This document shows, piece after piece, positions 44,848 through 53,361 of a stretch of DNA of 64,000 nucleotides (the stretch's first letter is position 1; each line of letters opens with the position of its first letter). Source of the stretch: CAVRUH01 sp963822595. GTDB taxonomy: Bacteria; Chlamydiota; Chlamydiia; Chlamydiales; Waddliaceae. The stretch is taken from the NCBI GenBank assembly GCA_963822595.1, contig CAWGIG010000004.1, positions 310,001 through 374,000 on the forward strand. The letters run 5' to 3'. The position numbers and the translations under genes were made by a program. The notes under the pieces were generated by a model. That model was not told the DNA's origin and ran no database searches. It was given only the letters and a program-made list of their open reading frames with translations.

Positions 44848-45186
44848 ATGAGAGTAAAAAAAGTAGAATATTTTGATGATTATAAACTAAAGCTGTTGTT
44901 CAGCGATAAAAAAACTAAAATTGTTGACATTGAGCCTATCATAAATAAAAGCAAAGGACTATTTCATCCACTTAAAAATATAGAATATTTCAAAAAAGTT
45001 GCTCTAGATGATAGTGAATACCCAGTAAGCATCTGTTGGCCCAATGGAGCTGATATCTGCCCGGATTACTTGTATGAGCTCGGCCAAGATATCAAAGAAG
45101 AGAAGATTCGAATAAAAAAAACAAAGAAAAATTACCAACCTTCCTTAGATGTAGCAAAAAGACGTCAAAAAAAAGCAAAAATCTAG
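44848..45186 (+). CDS. DUF2442 protein (likely antitoxin partner)
   Basis: The 112-aa protein matches DUF2442: VKKVEYFDDYKLKLLFSDKK, KIVDIEPIINK, and VSICWPNGADICPDYLYELG. The basic C-terminal tail (IRIKKTKKNYQPSL, KRRQKKAKI) could bind nucleic acid. ATG 44848 was chosen; a TTG two codons upstream overlaps the stop of the restored DUF4160 frame. In many bacteria DUF4160 and DUF2442 genes are adjacent and co-transcribed, as here. With the partner broken, this gene is probably free of selection or retained for another reason. Confidence 0.85.
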   Translation: MRVKKVEYFDDYKLKLLFSDKKTKIVDIEPIINKSKGLFHPLKNIEYFKKVALDDSEYPVSICWPNGADICPDYLYELGQDIKEEKIRIKKTKKNYQPSLDVAKRRQKKAKI

Positions 45187-45188
45187 CT

Positions 45189-46259
45189 TTATTTTTCCAT
45201 GACATCGGTCCATTCTAATGGTTTGCCTGCTCTGAGAGTACGCACCACCCGTTTTCCCATGATTATATCATAGTATTGAGGTGATAGTCCAATTCCAGGC
45301 CGCAGAGATTGTACATTATCCGCAGTAATCGTACTCCCCTCTTCGATATCCTTCACAACCCATAGACTTCTACGTGCCTGAATTTTTTCCCATTTTTCTA
45401 TGACCGAAGGCGTTTTTTCCGTGGAACCAAATGCTTTTTCAATCGACCTAATCCCGTCGACCATTTCTTTAAGCTCTTGGGGAGTCAATGAAAACTTGTC
45501 GTCGACTGTATGAACTCCATCATCCAGATAGAAATGTTTTTCGATCACATTTGCTCCCATGGCTACCGCAGCCAAAGGAATGGTAATTCCTAAAGAGTGG
45601 TCGGAAAAACCAATCGGACAATGAGGAAATGCGTTTTGCAAAGTCTTCATCGCACGAAGGTTGATGTTTTCTAATGGGACAGGATAGGTGCTATTGCAGT
45701 GAAGAATAATGACATCACTTTTGTTCACACCATCAATCGTTTCCAAAGCAAATTCGATATCCCCAAGAGTAGCCATACCTGTCGAAAGGATGATTGGTTT
45801 TTTCGTCGTGGCCATCTTCCTCAGGAGAGGAACATCCATCAGTTCATAGCTTGCATTTTTGTAGGCAGGGACATGGACCGATTCCAATTGATCAACAGCT
45901 TCTTCATCAAAGGGGGTGGCAAGAAAAATGATTGAGTTTTCTTTAGCATATCGAGCAAGTTCGGGCAGCCAATGGCGTGGGAGTTCGTTTTTCCGGTAGA
46001 GATCAATCAACTTGGTGTCTTTATCGACGAATACTGCTTTTTCATCGGCTCTGACGATTGTTCGAGGATCGTCAGTATTAGCAGCTATTTTTTCGGCAGT
46101 AAAAACTTGAAATTTTACAGCATCGGCACCTGCCCAAGCAGCGGCCTCGATCATTTTTTTTGCTCTTTCAATATCGCCACCATGATTAGAGCTGGCTTCG
46201 GCGATGATAAAACAAGGATGACCTTCACCAATAGTACGGTCACTAATTTTCACTGTCAT
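45189..46259 (-). CDS. N-acetylneuraminate/pseudaminate synthase-type enzyme (NeuB/SpsE family)
   Basis: The 356-aa protein has the NeuB barrel motifs FIIAEASSNHGGDIERAKKM, GADAVKFQVFTAE, FLATPFDEEAVD, VIILHCNSTYPVPLENINL, IGFSDHSLGI and VIEKHFYLDD. A C-terminal SAF antifreeze-like domain (about 295-356) follows. These enzymes condense phosphoenolpyruvate with an amino sugar to make nonulosonic acids. ATG 46259 was chosen because AAAGGTGGA precedes it and family members start here. The frame stays open to an ATG at 46328, adding 23 hydrophobic residues that look like a signal peptide; a cytoplasmic synthase should not need one. No other sialic-acid gene is nearby. Confidence 0.87.
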   Translation of the reverse strand: MTVKISDRTIGEGHPCFIIAEASSNHGGDIERAKKMIEAAAWAGADAVKFQVFTAEKIAANTDDPRTIVRADEKAVFVDKDTKLIDLYRKNELPRHWLPELARYAKENSIIFLATPFDEEAVDQLESVHVPAYKNASYELMDVPLLRKMATTKKPIILSTGMATLGDIEFALETIDGVNKSDVIILHCNSTYPVPLENINLRAMKTLQNAFPHCPIGFSDHSLGITIPLAAVAMGANVIEKHFYLDDGVHTVDDKFSLTPQELKEMVDGIRSIEKAFGSTEKTPSVIEKWEKIQARRSLWVVKDIEEGSTITADNVQSLRPGIGLSPQYYDIIMGKRVVRTLRAGKPLEWTDVMEK

Positions 46260-46331
46260 AGATTCCACCTTTCCAATAAAAGTTAAAAATGATGCCATTA
46301 AGCATCCTATCATGAGAAACTGATTCATTGA

Positions 46332-46734
46332 TTATCTTAGAGTTTTTCTTAGAAATATTTTTGAATGACCATGCCAATAATTCTTTACTTCCCCTATCCG
46401 TTCATAGCCATTTTTCAAATAAAATTCTTCCGCTTGAAAGTCCCAAGTATCCACTAATAGAAAAAATGCATCCATTTTTAATGGCTTCTCGTTCTGCTGC
46501 ATCTAACAATTTTGTGCCGTATCCTTGTTTTTGAAGACTTCCTTCAACCCACAATACGTCGATGTAGACTGATTCCGTATCAAAAAATGCTTGTATCCCG
46601 CCGAAAACTTTTCCCGAATCATTTTTCAAAAAAATGGAAAATGCTTTGTCTCGCTCACCTAATATATTTTCATTGAATGCAATGATACCTTCACTTACAA
46701 CGGCATTATCAGCATCGGCTAGGCGTATAATCAA
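46332..46734 (-). pseudogene. GNAT acetyltransferase with a C-terminal frameshift
   Basis: The first 95 codons read as a GNAT N-acetyltransferase (IRLADADNAVVSEGI, then VYIDVLWVEGSLQKQGYGTK with acetyl-CoA motif A). Near 46449 the frame shifts by one base. The open frame then ends at 46402, but another frame continues with VDTWDFQAEEFYLKNGYERI and a further 25 residues to a TAA at 46332-46334, exactly the missing GNAT motif B and C-terminus. The gene is therefore a recent pseudogene or contains a one-base sequencing error. It lies 73 bp upstream of the NeuB-like gene on the same strand. Confidence 0.8.
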
Positions 46735-46860
46735 CGACTACTTTGTACATATTTCCTCTGCTTTACAATATTTCAACGGTTGTCCCATTGAAGAGAGAAT
46801 ATACCAGAATTCGAGACAATATTCAAGCTTGATTCAAAGTAAGTCCCCTTTCATTCTTAC

Positions 46861-48300
46861 ATGTTGACTATATTATTTGAATCATATGAATATGTTCTCA
46901 TGAATTTAATACAACAAACCGCAGTCCCTTTTCTTCAGTCGTACGATTTTCCACAGGATGTGGGAAGGGTGATATTTAATTTCCTGAACGTGCTTGATAT
47001 CGTGAATGCAACTGTTACATGTAAAGCATGGGCACGTGTGATCACCCATCAGAAAAACGCTCCCTATTGGCAAGCAATCCTGCTTAAACGATATGGGATT
47101 ATTTCCGCACAACCATACGCTGACTTTGTACTTCACCGCACATTCTTTCAAGGAGAACTGATGCGTATTTCGACTTTGGTACAAAATGTCGCACAGGACA
47201 TACCTTATCCGCAATACTATTTCAATAAGATAGAACTTAGAGGAACTCATGTCCTTGTGTGTTTTCCTGCATTCGTTAAAGTTTGGGAAGTTCGATCTGA
47301 AATGCGCTGCATCGCTACTGCAACGGTCTCTATGTATAGTAGAGCTTGCCTGTGGCTGAACAAACTTGCCAATTTAGGACCTACAATTTCCTTGAAAAAT
47401 CTAACCGAAGACAGCGACATTCAAAAGATCTCACTCAATGGATATCACACAAATACTCCTAATCTCCTTCTTTCCTGGGGTGAAAAACTAATCAGCGGCG
47501 ACTGGAGCGGAAATATCTTCGTGTGGAATCACAATGGCGATTGCATACAAAAAATCAAAGGGGAAGGGGGATATAATGCGTTCCAGGAAGTGAATGGTGA
47601 CGAACTTATTACCATCACAGAATTTGGCGGGGTCGAACTATTTGATTTAAACAGTGGCCAAAGGAAATGGAGAACATATTCCCCTGACAAGGATCTTCGA
47701 GGAGTGAAAGTCACAAAAGACAAAATTATCATCAAACATATCTCTAGAGTCATGGTACTTGATAGGTCTACAGGAGCAGATTTACTTACAATCTATCATC
47801 ATAACCACCCTCTGCAAATTGCTGTTTATGATCGCGAACCCAATTGGATCATTCATGGAACCAGCACTAAGATCTCAATTCAGGACGTTCAGAAAAACCA
47901 GCTGGTTAACTATAACATTGTCCCAACGTTTATTCAGGAAATTGATGAACCTATTGATCAAATGAAGGTGATAGGCGACCGGCTGATCACATCATCAGGC
48001 AACTCATTTAAAACATGGTGTTTGCTCGGAGGAAGTATTCAATTCGAACGAAATCTCGAATGTACTGTCAGTATGTTCTGTGGCTCCGGAGATCAGATTA
48101 TTATTGCTGACAAGAACAATACCATCTGGAAGTGGGACCTTGGAGAAATAGACTCAATGCCCATTGTTATTGCTCAAAACCTCACGGGAAAAATTACAAA
48201 CATGTTCCTTCAAGAACTTAAATTAGTAGTTACCCTCTCGGATAGCACCATTGCGATCTGGATGCCCCCCGAAGGCATAAAGCGAAGAAAAATACCGTAA
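46861..48300 (+). CDS. F-box protein with beta-propeller (WD-like) domain
   Basis: The 479-aa protein has an F-box at about 30-75 (FPQDVGRVIFNFLNVLDIV, then TCKAWARVI, ending YWQAILLKRYG). The remainder forms WD-like blades: KLISGDWSGNIFVWNHNGD, VELFDLNSGQRKW, DLLTIYHHNHPLQI, NTIWKWDLGEID and STIAIWMPPEG. F-box plus propeller is the layout of substrate receptors of SCF ubiquitin ligases, so this is a candidate effector. The start is uncertain: ATG 46861 or 46900, neither with a good ribosome-binding site. A hairpin straddles its stop codon. A related gene follows. Confidence 0.82.
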   Translation: MLTILFESYEYVLMNLIQQTAVPFLQSYDFPQDVGRVIFNFLNVLDIVNATVTCKAWARVITHQKNAPYWQAILLKRYGIISAQPYADFVLHRTFFQGELMRISTLVQNVAQDIPYPQYYFNKIELRGTHVLVCFPAFVKVWEVRSEMRCIATATVSMYSRACLWLNKLANLGPTISLKNLTEDSDIQKISLNGYHTNTPNLLLSWGEKLISGDWSGNIFVWNHNGDCIQKIKGEGGYNAFQEVNGDELITITEFGGVELFDLNSGQRKWRTYSPDKDLRGVKVTKDKIIIKHISRVMVLDRSTGADLLTIYHHNHPLQIAVYDREPNWIIHGTSTKISIQDVQKNQLVNYNIVPTFIQEIDEPIDQMKVIGDRLITSSGNSFKTWCLLGGSIQFERNLECTVSMFCGSGDQIIIADKNNTIWKWDLGEIDSMPIVIAQNLTGKITNMFLQELKLVVTLSDSTIAIWMPPEGIKRRKIP

Positions 48301-48314
48301 ACCTTACGGTATTT
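48290..48314 (+). terminator. Hairpin at the stop codon of the F-box/propeller gene
   Basis: AAATACCGTAA-ACC-TTACGGTATTT is a perfect 11-bp stem with a 3-nt loop; the stop codon lies in its left arm. A T-rich tract (TTTTATTCC) starts a few bases later, so it may end or attenuate transcription before the next gene. Confidence 0.55.
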
Positions 48315-48363
48315 GCAGTTTTATTCCTGTGGTAACATCTATCTAAAAATAAGGAGATTTTTT

Positions 48364-49554
48364 GTGAATAAAACAACATTAGAAATAATGGGCTATCAAC
48401 TAGACGTCCTTTCTCTAGCCAGATCCTCTATGACATGCAAACTATGGAAAACTGCATTTGGAAAGCACCCTATGTGGCAAGTTTACTACGGCGAGAGAGT
48501 CGCAGATAAACAAGCAGACTATCGCATCCTCTATGGCGAACGATTCAATAGAAGCTGCCTCCTTATCCAAAAGACCTGGAAAACAAGAAAAATTACCATT
48601 CCCTACGACACCCTACTACTCTTTAATAGAGTGACTCGATGCTTTAAAGTGAACGAAAAAATTGCCTTTGTCGCCAATAATCAATTGTATATTATTCCAC
48701 CCCCTAAAGTAATTCCTTTGCCGGGAGAAATCGAAGACCTTTACGACCCTTTCGAGGACTGTGGATTCCTATACCTGATGACAAAGAACGGCAAAATCAT
48801 CCGATGGAAAAAAAATGAGTTTCCAAATTCTCCGGAAGAAGTCTATCAATCAAAAAAAACTATTGAACGCTGTCAAGTTAAAAACGGTGTCTTTTATATA
48901 AGTGAATGCGAGAGACCCTATGAAGCTCTTCCTAGCAACCTTCGAGCTATTGAAAATGGAAAAGTACTCTGGGAAACAAATCTAAAATGTGGCATTAAAC
49001 AAAACATTCAAGTCAATGATTACATCGGAGGAGCCCTAGGAGCATTCCACACAAGCGATTTATACCTTTGGGACACTAAAGAAAAAACAGAGGCGAGAGT
49101 TATCGTTTCCGGAGTCAAACAATTTGCCCTTCTTCGCAACGAAGCCATCTGCCTGACCGATTCCGGAATATACGCTTATGGTCTTAATCACAAGCGAGAG
49201 ATTGAAAGAAATGAAACCCATACTAATCAGATATTACTAGTCGATACAGATCGAGATGAATTCTTCGTGTTGACTTCATCTTATATCATTTCAAGTCATG
49301 GAAGAAAGGATTTCAAGGAGCACCTAGTCATTACAGATGCTAAAGTATTCAATGGACTTATTTACGCTACAAATCAGTATAGCTGCCTTTTGTTGATCGA
49401 TCCAAAAAAAGGAAAAGTTATCCGTCAAGGGAACGAAAGGGTATTTGTGAATCCGTGCTTTAATGTGTACAACGGAATGGTCCTTGGAGCCGATGACAAT
49501 CATGGCATCATCTTGGAACCAGGGAAGCTCAATGCCATCAGGAAGATAAAATGA
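48364..49554 (+). CDS. Beta-propeller protein with degenerate F-box-like N-terminus
   Basis: The protein (396 aa) starts at GTG 48364, chosen for AAGGAG 7 nt upstream; an earlier TTG would lie in the preceding hairpin. The first 45 residues (LEIMGYQLDVLSLARSSMTC, then KLWKTAF and MWQVYYGERV) keep the second half of an F-box but lack the usual LP start. The rest contains propeller-like strands (IIRWKKNEF, DLYLWDTKEKTEARV, LLLIDPKKGKVI). It is probably a paralogue of the preceding gene and lies 63 bp after it. A loss of F-box function is possible. Confidence 0.65.
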   Translation: MNKTTLEIMGYQLDVLSLARSSMTCKLWKTAFGKHPMWQVYYGERVADKQADYRILYGERFNRSCLLIQKTWKTRKITIPYDTLLLFNRVTRCFKVNEKIAFVANNQLYIIPPPKVIPLPGEIEDLYDPFEDCGFLYLMTKNGKIIRWKKNEFPNSPEEVYQSKKTIERCQVKNGVFYISECERPYEALPSNLRAIENGKVLWETNLKCGIKQNIQVNDYIGGALGAFHTSDLYLWDTKEKTEARVIVSGVKQFALLRNEAICLTDSGIYAYGLNHKREIERNETHTNQILLVDTDRDEFFVLTSSYIISSHGRKDFKEHLVITDAKVFNGLIYATNQYSCLLLIDPKKGKVIRQGNERVFVNPCFNVYNGMVLGADDNHGIILEPGKLNAIRKIK

Positions 49555-49557
49555 ATA

Positions 49558-50391
49558 TTATAAATACTCATCAAAAAAACCACTCATTTCAAGGAGTTTT
49601 CCTGTTTGAATGAGCTCATCACGAGAGAATATGCCTAACTTGTCTTTCACATGTTCCAGGTAAAAATAAACGGTCCGGGGAGAGAGGCCAAGCTCTTCTC
49701 CATTTTGATTAGCTGTCTTCCCTTCCACGCAGGCATAAAAGACCTGTTTTTCACGCGCTGACAATCTTGAAGCTGCCTTAAGATGAAAAGAATTTAAACC
49801 TAATTCCTTAAGAATAGACAAATTTTTCCCGCCGAGACTTTCTTCTCCATATTTTTTTCCGAAAAAATCACTCTGTCCTCGCAAAACCACCATATCCACT
49901 GCACTATCATAGGATTTATGGAAGACTGATCGATTTTGTTGCAGATAGTGATCCAAATAACCATTCAGTAGAGGTAAGTTGTTCATATAAAGCGAAGGAA
50001 GGGCTGGATTATTTTTTTTCGAACTAAATCCAAATAGATGGGCTTTATTTTTTCCCTCTTTTCGGATCATTAAAAAGGGGTGATGTAAAAAATATTTCCC
50101 AGTAATCCCATCGAGATACTTTTCATAGCCAGCATCATAATTCAGCAAAAAATATCCGTTTTTTAACTGGCACGGACTAATAAAAAAATCCATATCATTG
50201 TAGCATTTATTTTCCCAAAAATGCTGCATGGCATCGTGATAAGAACAAAGAGAACTCAATTGACCCGTATGGTGAACAGTTACATGCCAAAATACATCAA
50301 TCCCAAAGCTCCTTTGTAAGGGATCAATCATTTGATCAAGCCGATCATGCCACTTTTCATTGTTGTTTATAAGATCACAAAATTTATTCAT
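49558..50391 (-). CDS. LuxR-family transcriptional regulator
   Basis: The 277-aa protein has a LuxR-type helix-turn-helix near the C-terminus: LSAREKQVFYACVEGKTANQ followed by GEELGLSPRTVYFYLEHVKD and KLG. The N-terminal 200 residues are an unassigned sensor-like domain with several His and aromatic residues; it is not an obvious autoinducer or PAS domain. ATG 50391 was chosen because a TTG-initiated extension upstream would run through the promoter. The predicted transcription start is almost at the ATG, so the message may be leaderless. It lies 3 nt from the convergent propeller gene. Target genes unknown. Confidence 0.82.
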   Translation of the reverse strand: MNKFCDLINNNEKWHDRLDQMIDPLQRSFGIDVFWHVTVHHTGQLSSLCSYHDAMQHFWENKCYNDMDFFISPCQLKNGYFLLNYDAGYEKYLDGITGKYFLHHPFLMIRKEGKNKAHLFGFSSKKNNPALPSLYMNNLPLLNGYLDHYLQQNRSVFHKSYDSAVDMVVLRGQSDFFGKKYGEESLGGKNLSILKELGLNSFHLKAASRLSAREKQVFYACVEGKTANQNGEELGLSPRTVYFYLEHVKDKLGIFSRDELIQTGKLLEMSGFFDEYL

Positions 50392-50398
50392 AAATAAT

Positions 50399-50427
50399 AT
50401 TATAACATAATTATCAAATAAATTCAA
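50399..50427 (-). promoter_or_regulatory. Promoter of the LuxR-family gene
   Basis: On the minus strand: TTGAAT (50422-50427), 17-nt spacer, TATAAT (50399-50404). Only 7 nt separate the -10 box from the ATG at 50391, suggesting a leaderless or nearly leaderless transcript. Confidence 0.7.
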
Positions 50428-50462
50428 GTTTTTTTTAATTTATTAACTTATTAATAAATTAT

Positions 50463-51257
50463 TTAAATAACTTCTTTCTCGATTAATTCTTTTAACCGAT
50501 CTTTTATTTCGAAAACTTCTTTTACGAGAGGAACGGTCACATTACGGTTTCTGATGTAAAACTTTAGAGCATGCCCTTCATCATCGGCAGTGGCACCTTG
50601 CCATTCTTCCATTTCCTGTAGCAATAACACCCTCTTTGCAGAGCAATCAAAGGGTGGAAAATCAGTATTTATGTAAGGCAAAACGTTTTGTTGCGTATAT
50701 TCGATCCACTTTACAATATCCAATGCTTTTTGGATTGCCTCGATGTTGAATTCACGGAGCTTGTCTACTTTGACTAATGTTACATGCCGCGACTCTACTC
50801 CAATAAGAAAATTATTACCTGTTACCCACAATTCACCAAAAAGCGGGATGCTATTTAAAAGGCCTCTTTTGAAATTTTGTAATCCTCGTATAGCATGCCT
50901 TTTGGAATCGGGATCGTTTTGGAGTCCGTAATATATGGAGGAAAACAATCCACCAAAGGTGCGAGGAATCGAAACAAGATAACCAACAACAGGAATGCAT
51001 TCGATCCTTGCAGCGGTAACATCTAAGGAATTGAAGAATCCATGCTGTAGTTTTCTCGGAGGTAAACACCTATAAGATCGAAAAGCTACTCCACATCTTA
51101 GAGCTTCGGGAATATTCTCATAGCACCAACGATCGACCACCATCAAAGCCCTTATGTCCTTAGAAGAAAGACGGTAGAGAATTAAATTCAATTCCTCTCG
51201 GCATAATACTTCAAAAATATTTGTATTTTGTTTACTATATTGATTTATTTCTAACAT
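50463..51257 (-). CDS. F-box-like protein of unknown function, 264 aa
   Basis: The N-terminus (about 18-50, LCREELNLILYRLSSKDIRA, then VVDRWCYE) has an F-box-like pattern, though weaker than in the neighbours. A hydrophobic stretch follows (IPVVGYLVSIPRTFGGLFSS, about 88-108). The C-terminal half is helical and charged. The segment NSIPLFGELWVTGNNFLIGV resembles AGIPLFGNFDVLQQTFIHRL in the partial gene at the end of the window, so both belong to one family. AGGAG precedes the ATG. Candidate effector; no function assigned. Confidence 0.58.
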   Translation of the reverse strand: MLEINQYSKQNTNIFEVLCREELNLILYRLSSKDIRALMVVDRWCYENIPEALRCGVAFRSYRCLPPRKLQHGFFNSLDVTAARIECIPVVGYLVSIPRTFGGLFSSIYYGLQNDPDSKRHAIRGLQNFKRGLLNSIPLFGELWVTGNNFLIGVESRHVTLVKVDKLREFNIEAIQKALDIVKWIEYTQQNVLPYINTDFPPFDCSAKRVLLLQEMEEWQGATADDEGHALKFYIRNRNVTVPLVKEVFEIKDRLKELIEKEVI

Positions 51258-51358
51258 ATTTTAACTCCTAATTTTTAATAAATTATAAACCATTATAAAT
51301 TAGTAAAATACTGTAGTCGTTACGGTATCAATGGTGTCAACATAAAATACTTGTTATA

Positions 51359-51505
51359 TGGTCCTTATCGCCCCCTTGGGAAATAACTAATAGACGTTAG
51401 GCAAACAATTTTCAACGAAGAGAGGAAGAGGTTCGCAGAGGCGCTGAGAATGAAGAAGAGAAACAATCATTTTCTTTCTCCGCGTCTCTGCGAACCTCTC
51501 CGCCT
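51359..51505. repeat. Palindromic repeat B, copy 2, left portion (split by IS110-family element)
   Basis: This is the reverse complement of the region at 20200-20378. It begins with GTCCTTATCGCCCCCTT, then TAATAGACGTTAGGCA at 51389, and the full internal hairpin down to GCGAACCTCTCCG (51490-51502). It then breaks off. The missing right end (CTCTGCGTTGAAATGG to the terminal repeat) is found at 53322-53355, on the far side of the transposase. Confidence 0.8.
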
Positions 51506-51683
51506 CCTAAATAACTCATGGTGTGAATTGGGTGAGTTTGAAGACTAAACAAGACTTGCTTTACTCGTTTTTTATCTTAAAAAGCATTGTTTGAGATTTT
51601 TGACAATATATTTATTTAAAAACAAAAAAAAGATTTTCCTCATGCCTTTTTGTTTTTCATTTGTTTTTTTGAGCTGTAGTAGC

Positions 51684-53075
51684 TTAGGCTGTCATTTGGG
51701 TTAGTTCAAACCCCATTTCCTTGGCCTTTTTCTTAAGGTTTGCCAATCTACGTTCCTGGTACATCTTCTCGTAAAATTGAACTCCTTTTTCAACAAATTC
51801 CACTCCGTATTTTAACATGAGATAAATAAGCTTCGCTAGTTTGTGTGCAAGAGCAGTGATTGCTTTTGGGGATCCTAATCTCCCTTTCATCCTACGCAGA
51901 TAGGCCCCAAATGCACAATCGGATCTGTATAGTGTGTTTGCACACATTCTTAACAATACAGCTACCCTGTTAACACATGGTTTGGTTTTTCCACTTAATC
52001 TTTTGCCCCCTGATACTTTGTTTCCTGGGGATAGTCCTAACCATGATGCAAAGTGTTTGGCGCTTCGCCAACGGCTCATGTCTAGTCCTATTTCAGATAT
52101 GATTGTAAGTGCTGAGCTTGCACCTATTGATGGAATTTTTGTCAGGTCTACTCCTGCAAGTTTAACCAGTTGAGATGTGAGGTCAAACTGGTATTCATGT
52201 TTCTGATACTTTTTATTTTCTTTTGGTTTTTTTGTCTTTTCTGCTTCTTTTGCTTGTTTCTTTTCGTCTTCTGGTTTTAATTTAGACTCAAACTTTCCGA
52301 CCTCCCGTTCGATTTTTAAATCGCACTCTGATCGTTTTGTTGTATAGAAATCGTAGAGATCCAGGGCCTGTTTAAGACTGAATAAATGTTCTTCTCTGTA
52401 ATTTCCTACAAGCGATGCTTCTATGACATCTTCAGGATTGTGGCATCGCTCATCCCTTAGAGCGGCTAATTTTTTGGGGTCTGTAACACCCGATACAATA
52501 CTCCTTATAATCGCCATACCTGTCTTGCCGGTGATGTCGCTGATAACATTGTGTAGGTGCAGATTCATTTGTGTTAGGGCCTTTTGCATATGTTGGATAT
52601 GTTCTGCAGCACTTTTAATAAGCATATCTCGCTGCCTAAGGTAGGCCCTTAGTGGTAAAATCTCATTTACAGGTCGAAATGCCCCTTTCATTAAACCAAA
52701 TGTTCCGAGTTGTTGCAGCCATTGACAGTCAAGTACGTCTGTCTTATGTGCGCTTACGTTTTTAACATGACGGGCATTGACAAGCTTTACATCAAACCCA
52801 TTACTTTCAAGTAACTCGAAAGCGGGTATCCAGAAAACACCTGTTGACTCCATGATGATTGTTTCAATGCGGCATTGTTTAAGCCAATCGATCATTTTGA
52901 GAAGATCACCGGTAAATGTCCGGAATTCTCGTACGGGAAATTGATCTCTTTCTGATGGCACAGCCACAAAATGCGATTGCGAACCTATATCGATGCCTGC
53001 AGTATTAGGATGAAGTACTGGTAATGAACTAGTACTTTCTTCTTTAGTTTTAATCTTTTTTGAAGTATTCTTCAT
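51684..53075 (-). CDS. IS110-family transposase
   Basis: The 463-aa protein has the DEDD RuvC-like N-terminal domain (Asp29 in AGIDIGSQSHFVAVP, Glu in ETIIMESTGVF, the paired Asp in AHKTDVLDCQWLQQLGTFGL). The C-terminal Tnp20-type domain has LTKIPSIGASSALTIISEIG and ASWLGLSPGNKVSGGKRLSG with the candidate catalytic Ser. A Lys/Glu-rich insertion (about 262-290) interrupts the usual coiled-coil linker. The frame is intact, so the element may be active. IS110 transposases use a structured guide (bridge) RNA encoded beside the gene. Confidence 0.93.
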   Translation of the reverse strand: MKNTSKKIKTKEESTSSLPVLHPNTAGIDIGSQSHFVAVPSERDQFPVREFRTFTGDLLKMIDWLKQCRIETIIMESTGVFWIPAFELLESNGFDVKLVNARHVKNVSAHKTDVLDCQWLQQLGTFGLMKGAFRPVNEILPLRAYLRQRDMLIKSAAEHIQHMQKALTQMNLHLHNVISDITGKTGMAIIRSIVSGVTDPKKLAALRDERCHNPEDVIEASLVGNYREEHLFSLKQALDLYDFYTTKRSECDLKIEREVGKFESKLKPEDEKKQAKEAEKTKKPKENKKYQKHEYQFDLTSQLVKLAGVDLTKIPSIGASSALTIISEIGLDMSRWRSAKHFASWLGLSPGNKVSGGKRLSGKTKPCVNRVAVLLRMCANTLYRSDCAFGAYLRRMKGRLGSPKAITALAHKLAKLIYLMLKYGVEFVEKGVQFYEKMYQERRLANLKKKAKEMGFELTQMTA

Positions 53076-53321
53076 TCTTAATTCCTTTTTTTGTTGGTAT
53101 AAAAAAGGTATTAACGTGCGGCGGGGGCTATAAAAATATAGAGGCAGTCTCCTAAACGGGATAGCAAGCTTCCCAGCGATAAAATCGCAAGCCCCCGCTG
53201 ATCACGCTCTGCGACGGGTACAAAAACACCAGTGGCGGTACGATCTAAGACACACGAAATACCGCAAACATTATATAGGTCACAGTTATTTCCCGAAAGG
53301 GGGCCCGAAGGGATTGGGCCG
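53076..53321 (-). ncRNA. Candidate bridge-RNA region of the IS110-family element
   Basis: This is the non-coding DNA upstream of the transposase start, where IS110-group elements encode their bridge RNA. A long-range stem GCGGGGGCT (53121-53129) with AGCCCCCGC (53190-53198) encloses about 60 nt, including a smaller hairpin GCGAT-AAA-ATCGC (53176-53188). CTCTGCG at 53207-53213 is identical to the first bases of the right flank (53322 onward: CTCTGCG), as expected if one loop specifies the target. Another inverted stretch, TTTCCCGAAAGGGGGCCC, lies at about 53290. Exact ends and strand of the RNA are not determined. Confidence 0.5.
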
Positions 53322-53361
53322 CTCTGCGTTGAAATGGACTGCCTAACGTCTATTATTAACT
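53322..53361. repeat. Palindromic repeat B, copy 2, right portion
   Basis: CTCTGCGTTGAAATGGACTGCCTAACG... continues repeat B after the IS element and ends with the terminal repeat TGCCTAACGTCTATTA (53340-53355), followed by TTAAC as in copy 1 read on the other strand. Confidence 0.8.

Larger units (their letters stand above)
51506..53321 (-). mobile_element. IS110-family insertion element within palindromic repeat B
   Basis: The limits are inferred by comparing the interrupted repeat B with the intact copy at 20196-20348. Left flank ends ...CCGCCT, right flank resumes CTCTGCG..., so CT would be shared at both junctions, matching the dinucleotide core used by IS110-type elements. No terminal inverted repeats are seen, as expected for IS110. 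The element contains a single transposase gene on the minus strand and about 245 bp of upstream non-coding DNA. The left edge is uncertain by about 35 bp, because 51506-51540 also resembles pieces of repeat A (CTCCTAAATAACTC, ATGGTGTGAATT). Confidence 0.65.

Noticed and set aside
52423..52644. Small hydrophobic open frame within the IS110 gene
   Set aside because: It is an antisense shadow of the transposase.
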